A DNA stretch of 41,883 bases, from IMG/VR virus record IMGVR_UViG_3300024238_000001, positions 1 through 41,883 of that record; one strand, written 5' to 3'. Below the pieces are notes generated by a model that saw only the letters and a list, made by a program, of their open reading frames with translations, did no database searches and had not been told where the DNA came from. Source of the DNA: a virus. Shown here piece after piece: positions 7,672 through 14,765 of the stretch. The position numbers and the translations under genes were made by a program. How positions within the stretch are numbered: the first letter of the stretch is position 1; each line of letters starts with the position of its first letter.

Positions 7672-8637
7672 ATGCCTTATTCAGAAAAGAGAAGACAGGA
7701 GATTATAGAATTAATAAAGATTTATGGAAGAGAGGAAACAGCAAAAAGGTTAGGAATAACAGGAGAGACAATACGTAGACTTTGTCGTCTTGTAAATCAG
7801 AAAGAAGTTAATAAAGAGTTTATTCCAAATGGATATTTAAAGAAGATTGGGGAGATTTATTCTCCCTCAGAGTTAAGGGCAATAGCAGAAGGAGGAAGAA
7901 TACTACCTGGGATAGATCCTGTACCAATTATTGATTTTGAAGGAAGAAGAATTAGAATAGGAGCTTTTACAGATACACACATAGGACATCAGAAGTTTTC
8001 AGCTCTTCGTTTTGAACAAATGTTAGAAGAGTTTAGAAAAGAAAAAGTAGATATATTAACTCATTGTGGAGATGTCACAGAGGGAATGCATACAAGTAGA
8101 CCTGGACAGATATATGAACTAGATTTTTTAGGATATGATCAACAAAAGGCAGAAGCTATAAGGTTATTTAGTCAATGGACAGAGACAGATATTTATGCAA
8201 TTGATGGTAATCATGATAGATGGTTCTTAAAAGGGAATGGGGCTCTAATTGTAAAGGATATAGCTGCTGCTCTTACTAATTTTCATTTTATAGGTCATGA
8301 TGAAGGGAATATCTCTATAGGAGGAAAAGCTACTCTTCGATTATTTCATGGTGAAGATTCCAGCTCCTACGCCCTTAGTTACCGTGTTCAGAAGATTATA
8401 GAAGCTATTACAGGAGGGGAGAAACCTTCTGTTATGTTTTGTGGGCATACACATAAATATGTAAAGATATTTGAGAGAAATATTCATGCTATCTCTCTAG
8501 GATGTATGGAAGAGCAGACCTCTTGGATGAGAGGAAAGAGACTGGCTGCTCATGTTGGATTTTGTATTGTAGATATTTATATAGGAAAAAACGGAGTGAC
8601 AAAGTTTACAGATACATTTTATCCATTTTATGCATAA
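7672..8637 (+). CDS. HTH-fused calcineurin-like metallophosphoesterase
   Basis: A protein of 321 aa. Residues 1-42 form a helix-turn-helix resembling the terminase-small-subunit/Hin type ('RRQEIIELIKIYGREETAKRLGITGETIRRL'). From residue ~95 follows a full metallophosphoesterase core: D-x-H (FTDTHIGHQ, D101/H103), G-D (HCGDVTEG), G-N-H-D (IDGNHDRW) and G-H-T-H (FCGHTHKY). All metal ligands are present, so an active phosphatase, phosphodiesterase or nuclease is expected. The genomic place, between structural genes, is unusual for a DNA-repair enzyme; the HTH suggests action on DNA. Confidence 0.88.
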   Translation: MPYSEKRRQEIIELIKIYGREETAKRLGITGETIRRLCRLVNQKEVNKEFIPNGYLKKIGEIYSPSELRAIAEGGRILPGIDPVPIIDFEGRRIRIGAFTDTHIGHQKFSALRFEQMLEEFRKEKVDILTHCGDVTEGMHTSRPGQIYELDFLGYDQQKAEAIRLFSQWTETDIYAIDGNHDRWFLKGNGALIVKDIAAALTNFHFIGHDEGNISIGGKATLRLFHGEDSSSYALSYRVQKIIEAITGGEKPSVMFCGHTHKYVKIFERNIHAISLGCMEEQTSWMRGKRLAAHVGFCIVDIYIGKNGVTKFTDTFYPFYA

Positions 8638-8640
8638 ATT

Positions 8641-8665
8641 TCACAAATATAGATTATATTTGTGA
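8641..8665 (+). promoter_or_regulatory. Perfect 10-bp inverted repeat overlapping a -7 promoter box
   Basis: TCACAAATAT (8641-8650) is the exact reverse complement of ATATTTGTGA (8656-8665), with a 5-bp spacer. The right arm contains TATATTTG (8655-8662), a match to TAnnTTTG. A repressor bound to the palindrome would cover the promoter of the glycosyltransferase gene at 8691. It could also act as a hairpin at the end of the preceding gene, but no T-run follows. Confidence 0.55.
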
Positions 8666-8690
8666 AGAGTTAAACCAATAAACTACATAT

Positions 8691-9707
8691 ATGAAGAGAG
8701 AATTAAGATTTATTACGGCATGCCCCCTAGATACCTATTTTACATGGCAAGTTCATTTATGGTTAGAGAGTTTAAGAAATATAGGATATTCAGATAAGGC
8801 AATAGTATTAATATTTCAACCTAATAGTAGAGTAAACCCAAAATGGGATCAGATAATTAATCTCTATCCTGAAGCAGAATTTCATTTTTATACAGATGAT
8901 GGAAGAGTAACTCCCCTACTAGGTACATATATTCCTATATTGAGACCATATTTAATGTCTAAATATTGTGAGCAGTTCCCTGATATATCTGATAAAGCAG
9001 TTTTTTATTGTGACAGTGATATCTTATTTACAGAAAAGTTTAATATTGATCATTTATTAGATGATGATCTTATCTATGGATCAGACACAAATAGTTATAT
9101 AAGTGCTTCCTATTTTGATAGTAAGATAAGAGACGTTCTCCCAGATAAGTTGGATCAGTATAAAACAATAGATGTTCTTAATGAAGCAGCAAAAATAGTT
9201 GGTATAACAAGAGAAGTTTGTGAGAAAAATAATTTACATTCTATAGGTACACAATATTTACTAAAGAATACAAATAAAGATTTCTGGGAGAACGTCTTTA
9301 ATAAATGTATTCCATTATTAATGTTTCTTGGGGAGATAAATAAATTGTTCTTTGAGAATGAAAATAAGGGTCTCCAACGGTGGACATCTGATATGTGGTT
9401 GGTACTCTGGGAGTTATGGAGATTAGGGTATGAAACAAAAGTAGTTCCAGAGTTAAATTTTGCATGGGCTCCAGATCCCCTAGAGAAATTAGAGACACAT
9501 ACAATATTTCATAATGCAGGGATAACAGGAAATTATTTATATGGCTATCCATGTTTTTACAAAGGAGCATACGTAGGAGGTCAAAATCCCTTATTAGATC
9601 CACATTTAGATGTTGTTCTAAATCATCCAGAGAGTAAGAAGCATTGTACATGGTATTATGCAGATAAACTCAAATCTCTTGGAGAAAAGTATAAACTGAA
9701 GTATTAG
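8691..9707 (+). CDS. Glycosyltransferase, GT-A fold with DxD motif
   Basis: A protein of 338 aa. The N-terminal half shows a GT-A layout: beta strands 'LRFITACPLD' and 'KAIVLIFQPN', then 'LLGTYIPILRPYLMSKYC', then 'DKAVFYCDSDILFTEKF' with D-S-D (residues 108-110) as the nucleotide-sugar/metal motif. The C-terminal half has 'NLHSIGTQYLLKN' and 'HTIFHNAGITGNYLYGYPCFYKG'. Predicted cytoplasmic sugar transferase. Its acceptor is unknown; it is followed by a Thr-rich protein and faces three more glycosyltransferases across the terminator at 11.7 kb. Confidence 0.8.
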   Translation: MKRELRFITACPLDTYFTWQVHLWLESLRNIGYSDKAIVLIFQPNSRVNPKWDQIINLYPEAEFHFYTDDGRVTPLLGTYIPILRPYLMSKYCEQFPDISDKAVFYCDSDILFTEKFNIDHLLDDDLIYGSDTNSYISASYFDSKIRDVLPDKLDQYKTIDVLNEAAKIVGITREVCEKNNLHSIGTQYLLKNTNKDFWENVFNKCIPLLMFLGEINKLFFENENKGLQRWTSDMWLVLWELWRLGYETKVVPELNFAWAPDPLEKLETHTIFHNAGITGNYLYGYPCFYKGAYVGGQNPLLDPHLDVVLNHPESKKHCTWYYADKLKSLGEKYKLKY

Positions 9708-9805
9708 AATAGAAACTTGTAATTTTCCTCTATAGAGAGAATTAGAAGATTTTCTTGTTTATTATACAATAAAGAAGTTTTTATTCACATTTTAATTTTA
9801 ACACA

Positions 9806-10210
9806 ATGACACGAAGAAATCTAAAAGCATTCATTCGATTGGATGCATCGCACAAAGTAGTCGCCAGCTCTCTTATCTATAGGGCTCAGATGCCTAAAGA
9901 GGGGAGATGGATTGAAATTCCTAAAAGTGAATGTTGTAGTCCTACAACCACTATTTTCCCCTTTACATGCTTGACATATAATGTCACTGTGGCTGCTGAT
10001 ACTACAGCCGTCTTTACTTATACAAACTGTTGGACAGGAGTAGTTACTAAACAAACTGTAACAGCTACATCTGCTACTATCTGTGGAGTACAAGGTACAA
10101 TTAGTTACGTAATTACAGCTGGAAGAGGAGCAGTTACTGTCACTGTAGCCAGTATATGCACTACTACAACTACTAGTAGTACTACTACTACAACTACAAC
10201 ACATGCTTAA
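9806..10210 (+). CDS. Thr-rich beta protein with poly-threonine tail
   Basis: A protein of 134 aa. The N-terminal part ('LKAFIRLDASHKVVASSLIYRAQMPKEGRWIEIP') is followed by a Thr/Val-rich beta region, and the last ~18 residues are almost pure Thr with Ser. Poly-Thr tails of this kind are familiar from Bacteroidetes phage virion proteins. The D-T-T triplet in 'AADTTAVF' also fits the Bacteroidetes O-glycosylation rule D-(S/T)-(A/I/L/V/M/T). Lying between glycosyltransferase genes, it is a candidate glycosylation acceptor, but that is inference. The tail is encoded by ACT/ACA triplets, so length variation is likely. Confidence 0.7.
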   Translation: MTRRNLKAFIRLDASHKVVASSLIYRAQMPKEGRWIEIPKSECCSPTTTIFPFTCLTYNVTVAADTTAVFTYTNCWTGVVTKQTVTATSATICGVQGTISYVITAGRGAVTVTVASICTTTTTSSTTTTTTTHA

Positions 10211-10221
10211 TGTCTTAAGAC

Positions 10222-10635
10222 ATGAACATATTTCCTTCTAAGATGATGGAGGGGATAAATTCTCCTCTTTCATTAGATGTTATAAAGGCGAAATTGAATT
10301 TTTTTGAACTCCAATTACATGAGCTTCATTGGCAAACTCATGGATTAGGAGAACATCTTGTATTAGGAGATGCTTATAATAAGATATTTGAACTGAAAGA
10401 TGAAATAGTAGAAAAAATAATGGGATATACAGGAGTTAGAACTCAGTCTATGCCTGTAGAACCTATTAAAAACTATATTCCAGGTCTTCTAGATCAAATA
10501 TTAACAGATGTAATATCTTTTGCTAAACAATTAGAAAGTTTTGGCTTATTAAATTCTATGCCTGATATAGAGAATATCGCACAGAGCTTATCTGGAGATT
10601 TTGCTCAATATCGTTATAGGCTTACATTGTCATAA
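10222..10635 (+). CDS. Dps/ferritin-like four-helix protein
   Basis: A protein of 137 aa, all helical. The signature is 'LNFFELQLHELHWQTHGLGEHLVLGDAYNKIFELKDEIVEKIMGYTGVR': a first helix with H-W-Q-T followed by a second with an H...LG..Y..(I/L)....DE pattern, as in Dps-like proteins and the ferritin-like family often found in phage late regions. His/Asp/Glu positions compatible with a ferroxidase-type site are present, but I cannot prove metal binding. It could protect packaged DNA or be a structural bundle. Confidence 0.68.
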   Translation: MNIFPSKMMEGINSPLSLDVIKAKLNFFELQLHELHWQTHGLGEHLVLGDAYNKIFELKDEIVEKIMGYTGVRTQSMPVEPIKNYIPGLLDQILTDVISFAKQLESFGLLNSMPDIENIAQSLSGDFAQYRYRLTLS

Positions 10636-10638
10636 ATT

Positions 10639-10923
10639 ATGAAGATTAGTAGGATAGATTTTCCAGAAATCTTGCTAGATAATGACGCTACATATATTCA
10701 ATATCTTACAGGAATAATTGAATCCGTAGATGAACTTTCTAGTATGGAAATAAGAAGATCTCCTACCTCCTGGCACTTTAGAATAGCCCCTAGTATGCCA
10801 AAATATACGAATCTTCTTCTCCAAGAGATATTAAGACTGCATACATTATTTAAAATAAGACTTGATCTCTCTAAGAGTATAAAAACAACAAGTACAATAT
10901 TTTATTCTATTAATACAGATTAA
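10639..10923 (+). CDS. Unknown small phage protein
   Basis: A protein of 94 aa with mixed helix/strand pattern and no Cys. A central 'RRSPTSWHFRIAPSMPKYTNLLLQEILRLHTLFKIRLDLSKS' segment suggests an RNA- or protein-binding helix pair. It starts 3 bp after the Dps-like gene and precedes the run of tiny basic peptides, so it belongs to the same unit. No family recognised. Confidence 0.65.
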   Translation: MKISRIDFPEILLDNDATYIQYLTGIIESVDELSSMEIRRSPTSWHFRIAPSMPKYTNLLLQEILRLHTLFKIRLDLSKSIKTTSTIFYSINTD

Positions 10924-10926
10924 GCT

Positions 10927-11088
10927 ATGGCAGATAAGAAATGGATTCAAAATGCAACAAAAAGTATGGTAAAATCAAAACCATGCACAGGGGCTAAGTT
11001 TGGTAGTCCATCTTGCCCTCCTGGTAGTAAGAGGTATGCGCTAGCAAAAACCTTCAGAGCGATGGGAAAAGCTAGAAAAGGGAGTTAA
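10927..11088 (+). CDS. Small basic protein (53 aa)
   Basis: ATG 10927 to TAA 11086-11088. The sequence is Lys/Gly/Ser-rich ('MADKKWIQNATKSM', then a 'CTGAKFGSPSCPPGSKRYALAKTF' core with two Cys, ending 'KARKGS'). It starts 3 bp after the preceding stop. Small basic proteins with a 'GSPSCPPGSKRYxLAKTF' look are common in phage virion operons and may bind nucleic acid or be packaged; the function is unknown. Confidence 0.7.
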   Translation: MADKKWIQNATKSMVKSKPCTGAKFGSPSCPPGSKRYALAKTFRAMGKARKGS

Positions 11089-11107
11089 ACAAATAAAATC
11101 TTTTATT

Positions 11108-11173
11108 ATGAAAACTACAAAGAAAGTTCCAAAGAAACCATGCGCAGGGTGTGGTAAAACAGTTAAGAAATAA
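11108..11173 (+). CDS. Tiny basic peptide with CxxC (21 aa)
   Basis: ATG 11108 to TAA 11171-11173. It encodes a 21-residue peptide MKTTKKVPKKPCAGCGKTVK plus Lys, with a single C-A-G-C and eight Lys. It belongs to a run of four tiny Lys-rich reading frames in the same direction. The regular arrangement and shared composition support coding, but the size makes it uncertain. Confidence 0.5.
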   Translation: MKTTKKVPKKPCAGCGKTVKK

Positions 11174-11194
11174 ACACAATTTAATTCTATTATT

Positions 11195-11314
11195 ATGAAG
11201 AAGGTAATCAAAAAAGCAGTTGCTCCTAAGAGAATGGTAGCAGCTCCACAACAAGCTCCTATGCAACAAGCTCCTATGATGAAAAAAGGTGGGAGTATTA
11301 AGAAAAAATGCTAA
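11195..11314 (+). CDS. Small basic Lys/Ala/Gln/Met-rich peptide (39 aa)
   Basis: ATG 11195 to TAA 11312-11314. It begins MKKVIKKAVAPKRMVAAPQQ, continues with two 'QQAPM' units and ends 'KKGGSIKKKC'. Peptides ending in a 'KKGGSIKKK' motif recur in gut Bacteroidetes phages as far as I recall. The stop is 1 bp before the next ATG at 11316, a coupling-type arrangement. Possible DNA-condensing or virion-packaged peptide. Confidence 0.6.
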   Translation: MKKVIKKAVAPKRMVAAPQQAPMQQAPMMKKGGSIKKKC

Positions 11315-11315
11315 T

Positions 11316-11606
11316 ATGAATTGGTCAAATGAGATACCTCCTGTAAAGGGAGTATCTGCTTATAGTCATATTATAAGTGATACTCCTATAGGTAGGTTTA
11401 AAATAGAATGGAATAAGAAGAATATCAATGGATATACGGTTGATATTGACGAGAAATATATCGGTATAGTAAGCAGTCTTAGTGTTGCAAAAGAGATAGC
11501 AGATAGGTATCTACTTGAGAAATATAAGGAATTAACATTTTATTTTAGTCATGAAAGCTCCAAAGTTAGCACCGAAAGTAGCAGCTCCTCCGAAGGGGAA
11601 GCCTAA
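11316..11606 (+). CDS. Small alpha/beta protein with Ser-rich tail, unknown
   Basis: A protein of 96 aa from the ATG at 11316 (the frame is open to a GTG at 11289, but that overlaps the previous peptide). The body reads 'AYSHIISDTPIGRFKIEWNKKNINGYTVDIDEKYIGIVSSLSVAKEIADRYLLEKYKELTF'. That is a strand-rich region with an amphipathic helix, similar in pattern to small phage proteins that apply a 'what is the value at this position' fold, but no family is named. The tail from 'SHESSKVSTESSSSSEGEA' is produced where a second gene overlaps in another frame. Confidence 0.65.
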   Translation: MNWSNEIPPVKGVSAYSHIISDTPIGRFKIEWNKKNINGYTVDIDEKYIGIVSSLSVAKEIADRYLLEKYKELTFYFSHESSKVSTESSSSSEGEA

Positions 11607-11685
11607 TTTTATGAGAGAGAAATTGGCTCCTACAAAAGTAAAGAGTCCAATGTCTCCTCTCTTCAAGAAAAAACTCTCTAAATGA
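11551..11685 (+). CDS. Overlapping small basic Pro/Lys/Ala peptide (44 aa)
   Basis: ATG 11551 to TGA 11683-11685, in the +1 frame relative to the preceding gene and overlapping its last 56 bp. It encodes MKAPKLAPKVAAPPKGKPNF, then 'MREKLAPTKVKSPMSPLFKKKLSK'. Composition matches the neighbouring tiny basic peptides. The Ser-rich low-complexity tail of the overlapping gene is what one expects if this frame is the constrained one. It is the last + strand gene before the terminator. Confidence 0.6.
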   Translation: MKAPKLAPKVAAPPKGKPNFMREKLAPTKVKSPMSPLFKKKLSK

Positions 11686-11691
11686 AAAGAA

Positions 11692-11716
11692 GAAAGTCTC
11701 TTATTTAGAGGCTTTC
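11692..11716. terminator. Intrinsic terminator between convergent transcription units
   Basis: A 10-bp stem (11692-11701 with 11707-11716, one G-T pair) has a 5-nt loop and is followed by TTTTTAT on the + strand. The left side is A-rich, so on the - strand it can also serve the glycosyltransferase operon ending at 11720. This marks the junction of the late and early/middle halves. Confidence 0.85.
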
Positions 11717-11719
11717 TTT

Positions 11720-13006
11720 TTATAGTATTATTTCATACCTTCTATCATAATGATATTCTTCTTTTAACTCTCTTAGGAGAGCTAAATCTACTATCTCTGT
11801 AGGAATAGCATCTGGATGTTCATTTATGAAGAATTCTATGAATAAGGCTTTTCCTGTTAGATAGTCACATAGCTCTCTTGCTTTATTATTTCTCTTACAA
11901 TATTCAATAAATATTTGAGCATCTATGTTATGATTATTAATAGGAGGAGACTCTTCTCCTATCACTACTCTTATTGCTTTTTCTATTATCTCTGTAAGAG
12001 GATATTCTTCAATGTTATTATATTTATATCTATCATAATACAATGTAGAAGCATTAGAAGCTACACAAACAGATTGCTCCATAAATCCAGGAAGGGTATA
12101 GTCTCTTGTTGCATTAGGAATAACAAGATTTGGTCTCATAGAGTTAGTCTGTGTTCTCTCCATCCAACCAAGATTTACTATTACAGCTCCATTCTTTAGA
12201 AGAGGAACATACATTATTCCATTACCAGGAGCACTAACATAAATATCTATATCAGCTACATCTACTAACTGATCTTTAAATGTGAGGTAGTTTTGCCAAT
12301 ATATATACTGTATGTCTACTTTCTTTTCTTGTAGATTTTCTATTACTTTATCAATCTCTTTTCTTTCCTCTACAGTGAATCTCTTATTATCTATAATAGC
12401 TACTCTTGGAAGTCTGTTTATTGGAGAAAGAGAGATATTATAAGTAGATAGTATCCTTTCTCTGAACCTATTTATTCCATTATATATTTCTCCACATAGA
12501 GTGTAGTCTTCTCTAATCACTCTATTTCCACATCTCCCTGTTCCTGCTATAAGATTCTTTATATGAAGAGTAGGAGCTACACTAAGTTCTATTATTTCTC
12601 CTCTACAGAAGTCTTTAACTACCTCTGTAGCTCTCTCTCTAAAATTCTCCCATTTATTTACTATAATATCAAACTTTCTATCTGATAAATTAAATTTAGC
12701 TAATGCCAGATAGATGGGATATAAATCATCAAAGAGAGCATGACCTATATTACTAATCCATAGCATATCAGAATATGTAGCTAATTCAATCTCTTGAAAT
12801 TGATATTGGCTTAAATACTCATCTACGTTAGGAACTACTAATACTTCGGGTTTCCATGTATATAGATTTGTAAATTTATTTACAGGAAATACCTCTTTAG
12901 GGTAAGAAGATAGAACTGTAAGATTTCCATTTATGAAATAAATATCTTGATATAATATACTTCTTTCGTCTTCCTCTTCTATTCTTAAAAAAGAGTAATA
13001 ATTCAT
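11720..13006 (-). CDS. GT61-like (DUF563) glycosyltransferase
   Basis: A protein of 428 aa. It has the hallmarks of family 61 transferases: 'WISNIGHALFDDLYPIYLALAKF' near residue 80-105 (equivalent to NFGHWLFDELP), 'LPRVAIIDNKRFTVEERKEIDKVIENL' in the middle and 'IYVSAPGNGIMYVPLLKNGAVIVNLGW' (equivalent to the HGAGL.N.....PGA.V.EL motif) at ~255-282. Predicted cytoplasmic inverting sugar transferase. It is the last of three glycosyltransferase genes linked by ATGA overlaps and ends at the shared terminator. Confidence 0.82.
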   Translation of the reverse strand: MNYYSFLRIEEEDERSILYQDIYFINGNLTVLSSYPKEVFPVNKFTNLYTWKPEVLVVPNVDEYLSQYQFQEIELATYSDMLWISNIGHALFDDLYPIYLALAKFNLSDRKFDIIVNKWENFRERATEVVKDFCRGEIIELSVAPTLHIKNLIAGTGRCGNRVIREDYTLCGEIYNGINRFRERILSTYNISLSPINRLPRVAIIDNKRFTVEERKEIDKVIENLQEKKVDIQYIYWQNYLTFKDQLVDVADIDIYVSAPGNGIMYVPLLKNGAVIVNLGWMERTQTNSMRPNLVIPNATRDYTLPGFMEQSVCVASNASTLYYDRYKYNNIEEYPLTEIIEKAIRVVIGEESPPINNHNIDAQIFIEYCKRNNKARELCDYLTGKALFIEFFINEHPDAIPTEIVDLALLRELKEEYHYDRRYEIIL

Positions 13007-13665
13007 AGATATACTTTTTTAACATATTCATTTAAAATAATCATCTGTTCTGGAGATATCCTATGATATGTAATTTTTCTTTTAATCTCCTCCTCAGATA
13101 TTTTAAGTACTTTTTCTTTAAATGGACTATCCCAATCAAAATAATCACTATGTTTAAACTCTATTCTTCTTTTTTGCATATTCATTCCCAGAGATACATC
13201 ACTAAACCCTGTATCAAAGTTTTCTAAATTGGAGAACTTCTCTCTTATCTTAGAAGGAATTAAGAATCCTGCTCCTCCAGAGAGATATTTTAGAGCTTCC
13301 CATTGCCCTCTGATATCCATTCCTACAGGGAAGTTTTCATCAAACTCATCTATCTTTTCTACTAAGGAAGGAATATTTACAAATGTATCATCATCTACGA
13401 AGAAATACCAATCATATTCATCTTTAAATACTTCCTGAATAAGATAATTGAATGCTGTAATCACCTTTATTTCATTATCTCTGTGGGAATAGGAGAATTT
13501 ACAGGGAAGAAGATATGTATTAGTTTCTTTTTCTTCATGATCTGAATAGAAACATATCTCAACATTCTCATACCTCCCTAATAGAGAGGCATAAGAGTTG
13601 AGTATTCCTTCTTTTCTATCTTGTAACTTCTTACAACTGAGAACAAGTATTAATACTTTTTTCAT
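13003..13665 (-). CDS. GT31/Fringe-like glycosyltransferase
   Basis: A protein of 220 aa. 'YDWYFFVDDDTFVNIPSLVEKI' (DDD at residues 91-93) is the Fringe/beta-1,3-galactosyltransferase metal motif, and 'ALKYLSGGAGFLIPSKIREKF' is the matching 'sGGAG.vls' loop; 'DTGFSDVSLGMNM' corresponds to the 'pDD..lG' region. The start overlaps the upstream GT6-like stop and the stop overlaps the GT61-like start. Likely adds a hexose or N-acetylhexosamine to a growing glycan. Confidence 0.8.
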   Translation of the reverse strand: MKKVLILVLSCKKLQDRKEGILNSYASLLGRYENVEICFYSDHEEKETNTYLLPCKFSYSHRDNEIKVITAFNYLIQEVFKDEYDWYFFVDDDTFVNIPSLVEKIDEFDENFPVGMDIRGQWEALKYLSGGAGFLIPSKIREKFSNLENFDTGFSDVSLGMNMQKRRIEFKHSDYFDWDSPFKEKVLKISEEEIKRKITYHRISPEQMIILNEYVKKVYL

Positions 13666-14435
13666 GAGAGAACAAATTTACCATTCCAAAGATTCCAATT
13701 CTCTTCTTTATGTTCTTTAATCTGTTCTAATAAATGAGAAACATTTAAAGAGACATCTCTTGGTTCTCCTATTCCTCCTTTATCTGAAATGCCAAAAGCA
13801 AAATCTTCAGTCTTTACTAATTTAGTAGGAGGGTTATAATGGAAATATTTATTCGAGTAAGATTCATCGTTTGTACCAGGTTCAAATCCACATGATTTAT
13901 CTTTTCTTTGCCATTCTAGCATTGTTTTACAAAAATTTAAGACAAATTCTTTAGTCCCTCCCCAAAAAGCTCCGTATGTATATACTTGAAAATGAGGAGT
14001 ATCGTATGGTACATAAGCCATACTTCTAGGATTACGTTCAAATCCCTTTACTTCTTTCATCCAACCTTGATCTCCAAAATGTTGTCCTGCTACAGAGTCT
14101 CCTAAAAACCATTCTTCTGTAAAAGGAACAGAAATATTAGTGTCAGAATCGAAATAGAAAAAGTAATCACTCCTTATTTTATTCTCTTCTTTAATACGAA
14201 GAATAGAAGTAAACTTAAGATTAGTACCATCTACCCAACTACTATTATGTGTAGGAAAATATTCTATGTCTATATTTTCTGGAAGATATTCTCTAATATC
14301 TCTGTCACAGAAAACATAAAAGGTGATATCTTTATCTCCTTTGTAATATTTCATAAATCTATTTATAAACCGAGCTCCAAGCACAATATATGCATTCGTA
14401 CAGAGAACAACAATTCCTATATTTTCTTTTCTCAT
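13662..14435 (-). CDS. GT6-like (ABO-type) glycosyltransferase
   Basis: A protein of 257 aa with the characteristic GT6 order: 'SDYFFYFDSDTNISVPF' (DSD at 96-98 as metal motif), 'ERNPRSMAYVPYD', 'YGAFWGGTKEFV', then 'GTNDESYSNKYFHYNPPTKLVKTEDF' (the H/N-D-E-S..NKYF..NPPTK signature). This family includes vertebrate blood-group transferases, Bacteroides enzymes and some phage proteins. Retaining alpha-GalNAc/Gal transfer is the family activity; the sugar here is unknown. Many bacterial members have NxN instead of DxD, so the DSD is worth noting. Its ATG is inside the last codons of the preceding gene. Confidence 0.85.
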   Translation of the reverse strand: MRKENIGIVVLCTNAYIVLGARFINRFMKYYKGDKDITFYVFCDRDIREYLPENIDIEYFPTHNSSWVDGTNLKFTSILRIKEENKIRSDYFFYFDSDTNISVPFTEEWFLGDSVAGQHFGDQGWMKEVKGFERNPRSMAYVPYDTPHFQVYTYGAFWGGTKEFVLNFCKTMLEWQRKDKSCGFEPGTNDESYSNKYFHYNPPTKLVKTEDFAFGISDKGGIGEPRDVSLNVSHLLEQIKEHKEENWNLWNGKFVLS

Positions 14436-14755
14436 TCTTCTATTTTTTCATATTTACCAATAGAGGTAATTTCAAAGAATCTTTGAGCGTCCTCTTTAGA
14501 GAGAGATATTTCGCTCTGAAATGCATTTAGAACGTGTTTAACAGAGGTTGTCTTACCAGCCTTATTCTTTATAGGAATTTCTTGTAACCTCTGATGTAGG
14601 TCATCTAATAGCACAAGAATAGACCCATCATCCATCTCTACTGTTCTCACTACCTTAGAGAGAGAAAATGAGCATCTATAATATTCAAATGTCATTCCTT
14701 CTTTAGATTCAACAGGACGTTTCTCTGTGTAAAAAAATTGTAATTGTGTTGTCAT
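14432..14755 (-). CDS. Unknown small protein of the glycosyltransferase operon head
   Basis: A protein of 107 aa: an N-terminal beta part ('TTQLQFFYTEKRPVESKEGMTFEYYRCSFSLSKVVRTVEMDDGSILVLLDDLHQRLQEIPI') followed by a helical part. No motif was recognised. It lies between the RepL-like gene (10-bp gap) and the glycosyltransferases (ATGA overlap), so one transcript from the promoter at 15.32 kb could cover all five genes. Confidence 0.68.
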   Translation of the reverse strand: MTTQLQFFYTEKRPVESKEGMTFEYYRCSFSLSKVVRTVEMDDGSILVLLDDLHQRLQEIPIKNKAGKTTSVKHVLNAFQSEISLSKEDAQRFFEITSIGKYEKIEE

Positions 14756-14765
14756 AAATTAATTT

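Noticed and set aside
9821-10204. - strand Cys/Ser-rich 127-aa frame
   Set aside because: It is the complement of the Thr-rich coding sequence (ACT/ACA read backwards as AGT/TGT) and has no independent support.
13880-13910. tRNA T-arm-like GGTTCAAATCC
   Set aside because: It lies inside the GT6-like coding sequence and no acceptor or anticodon stem can be built around it.
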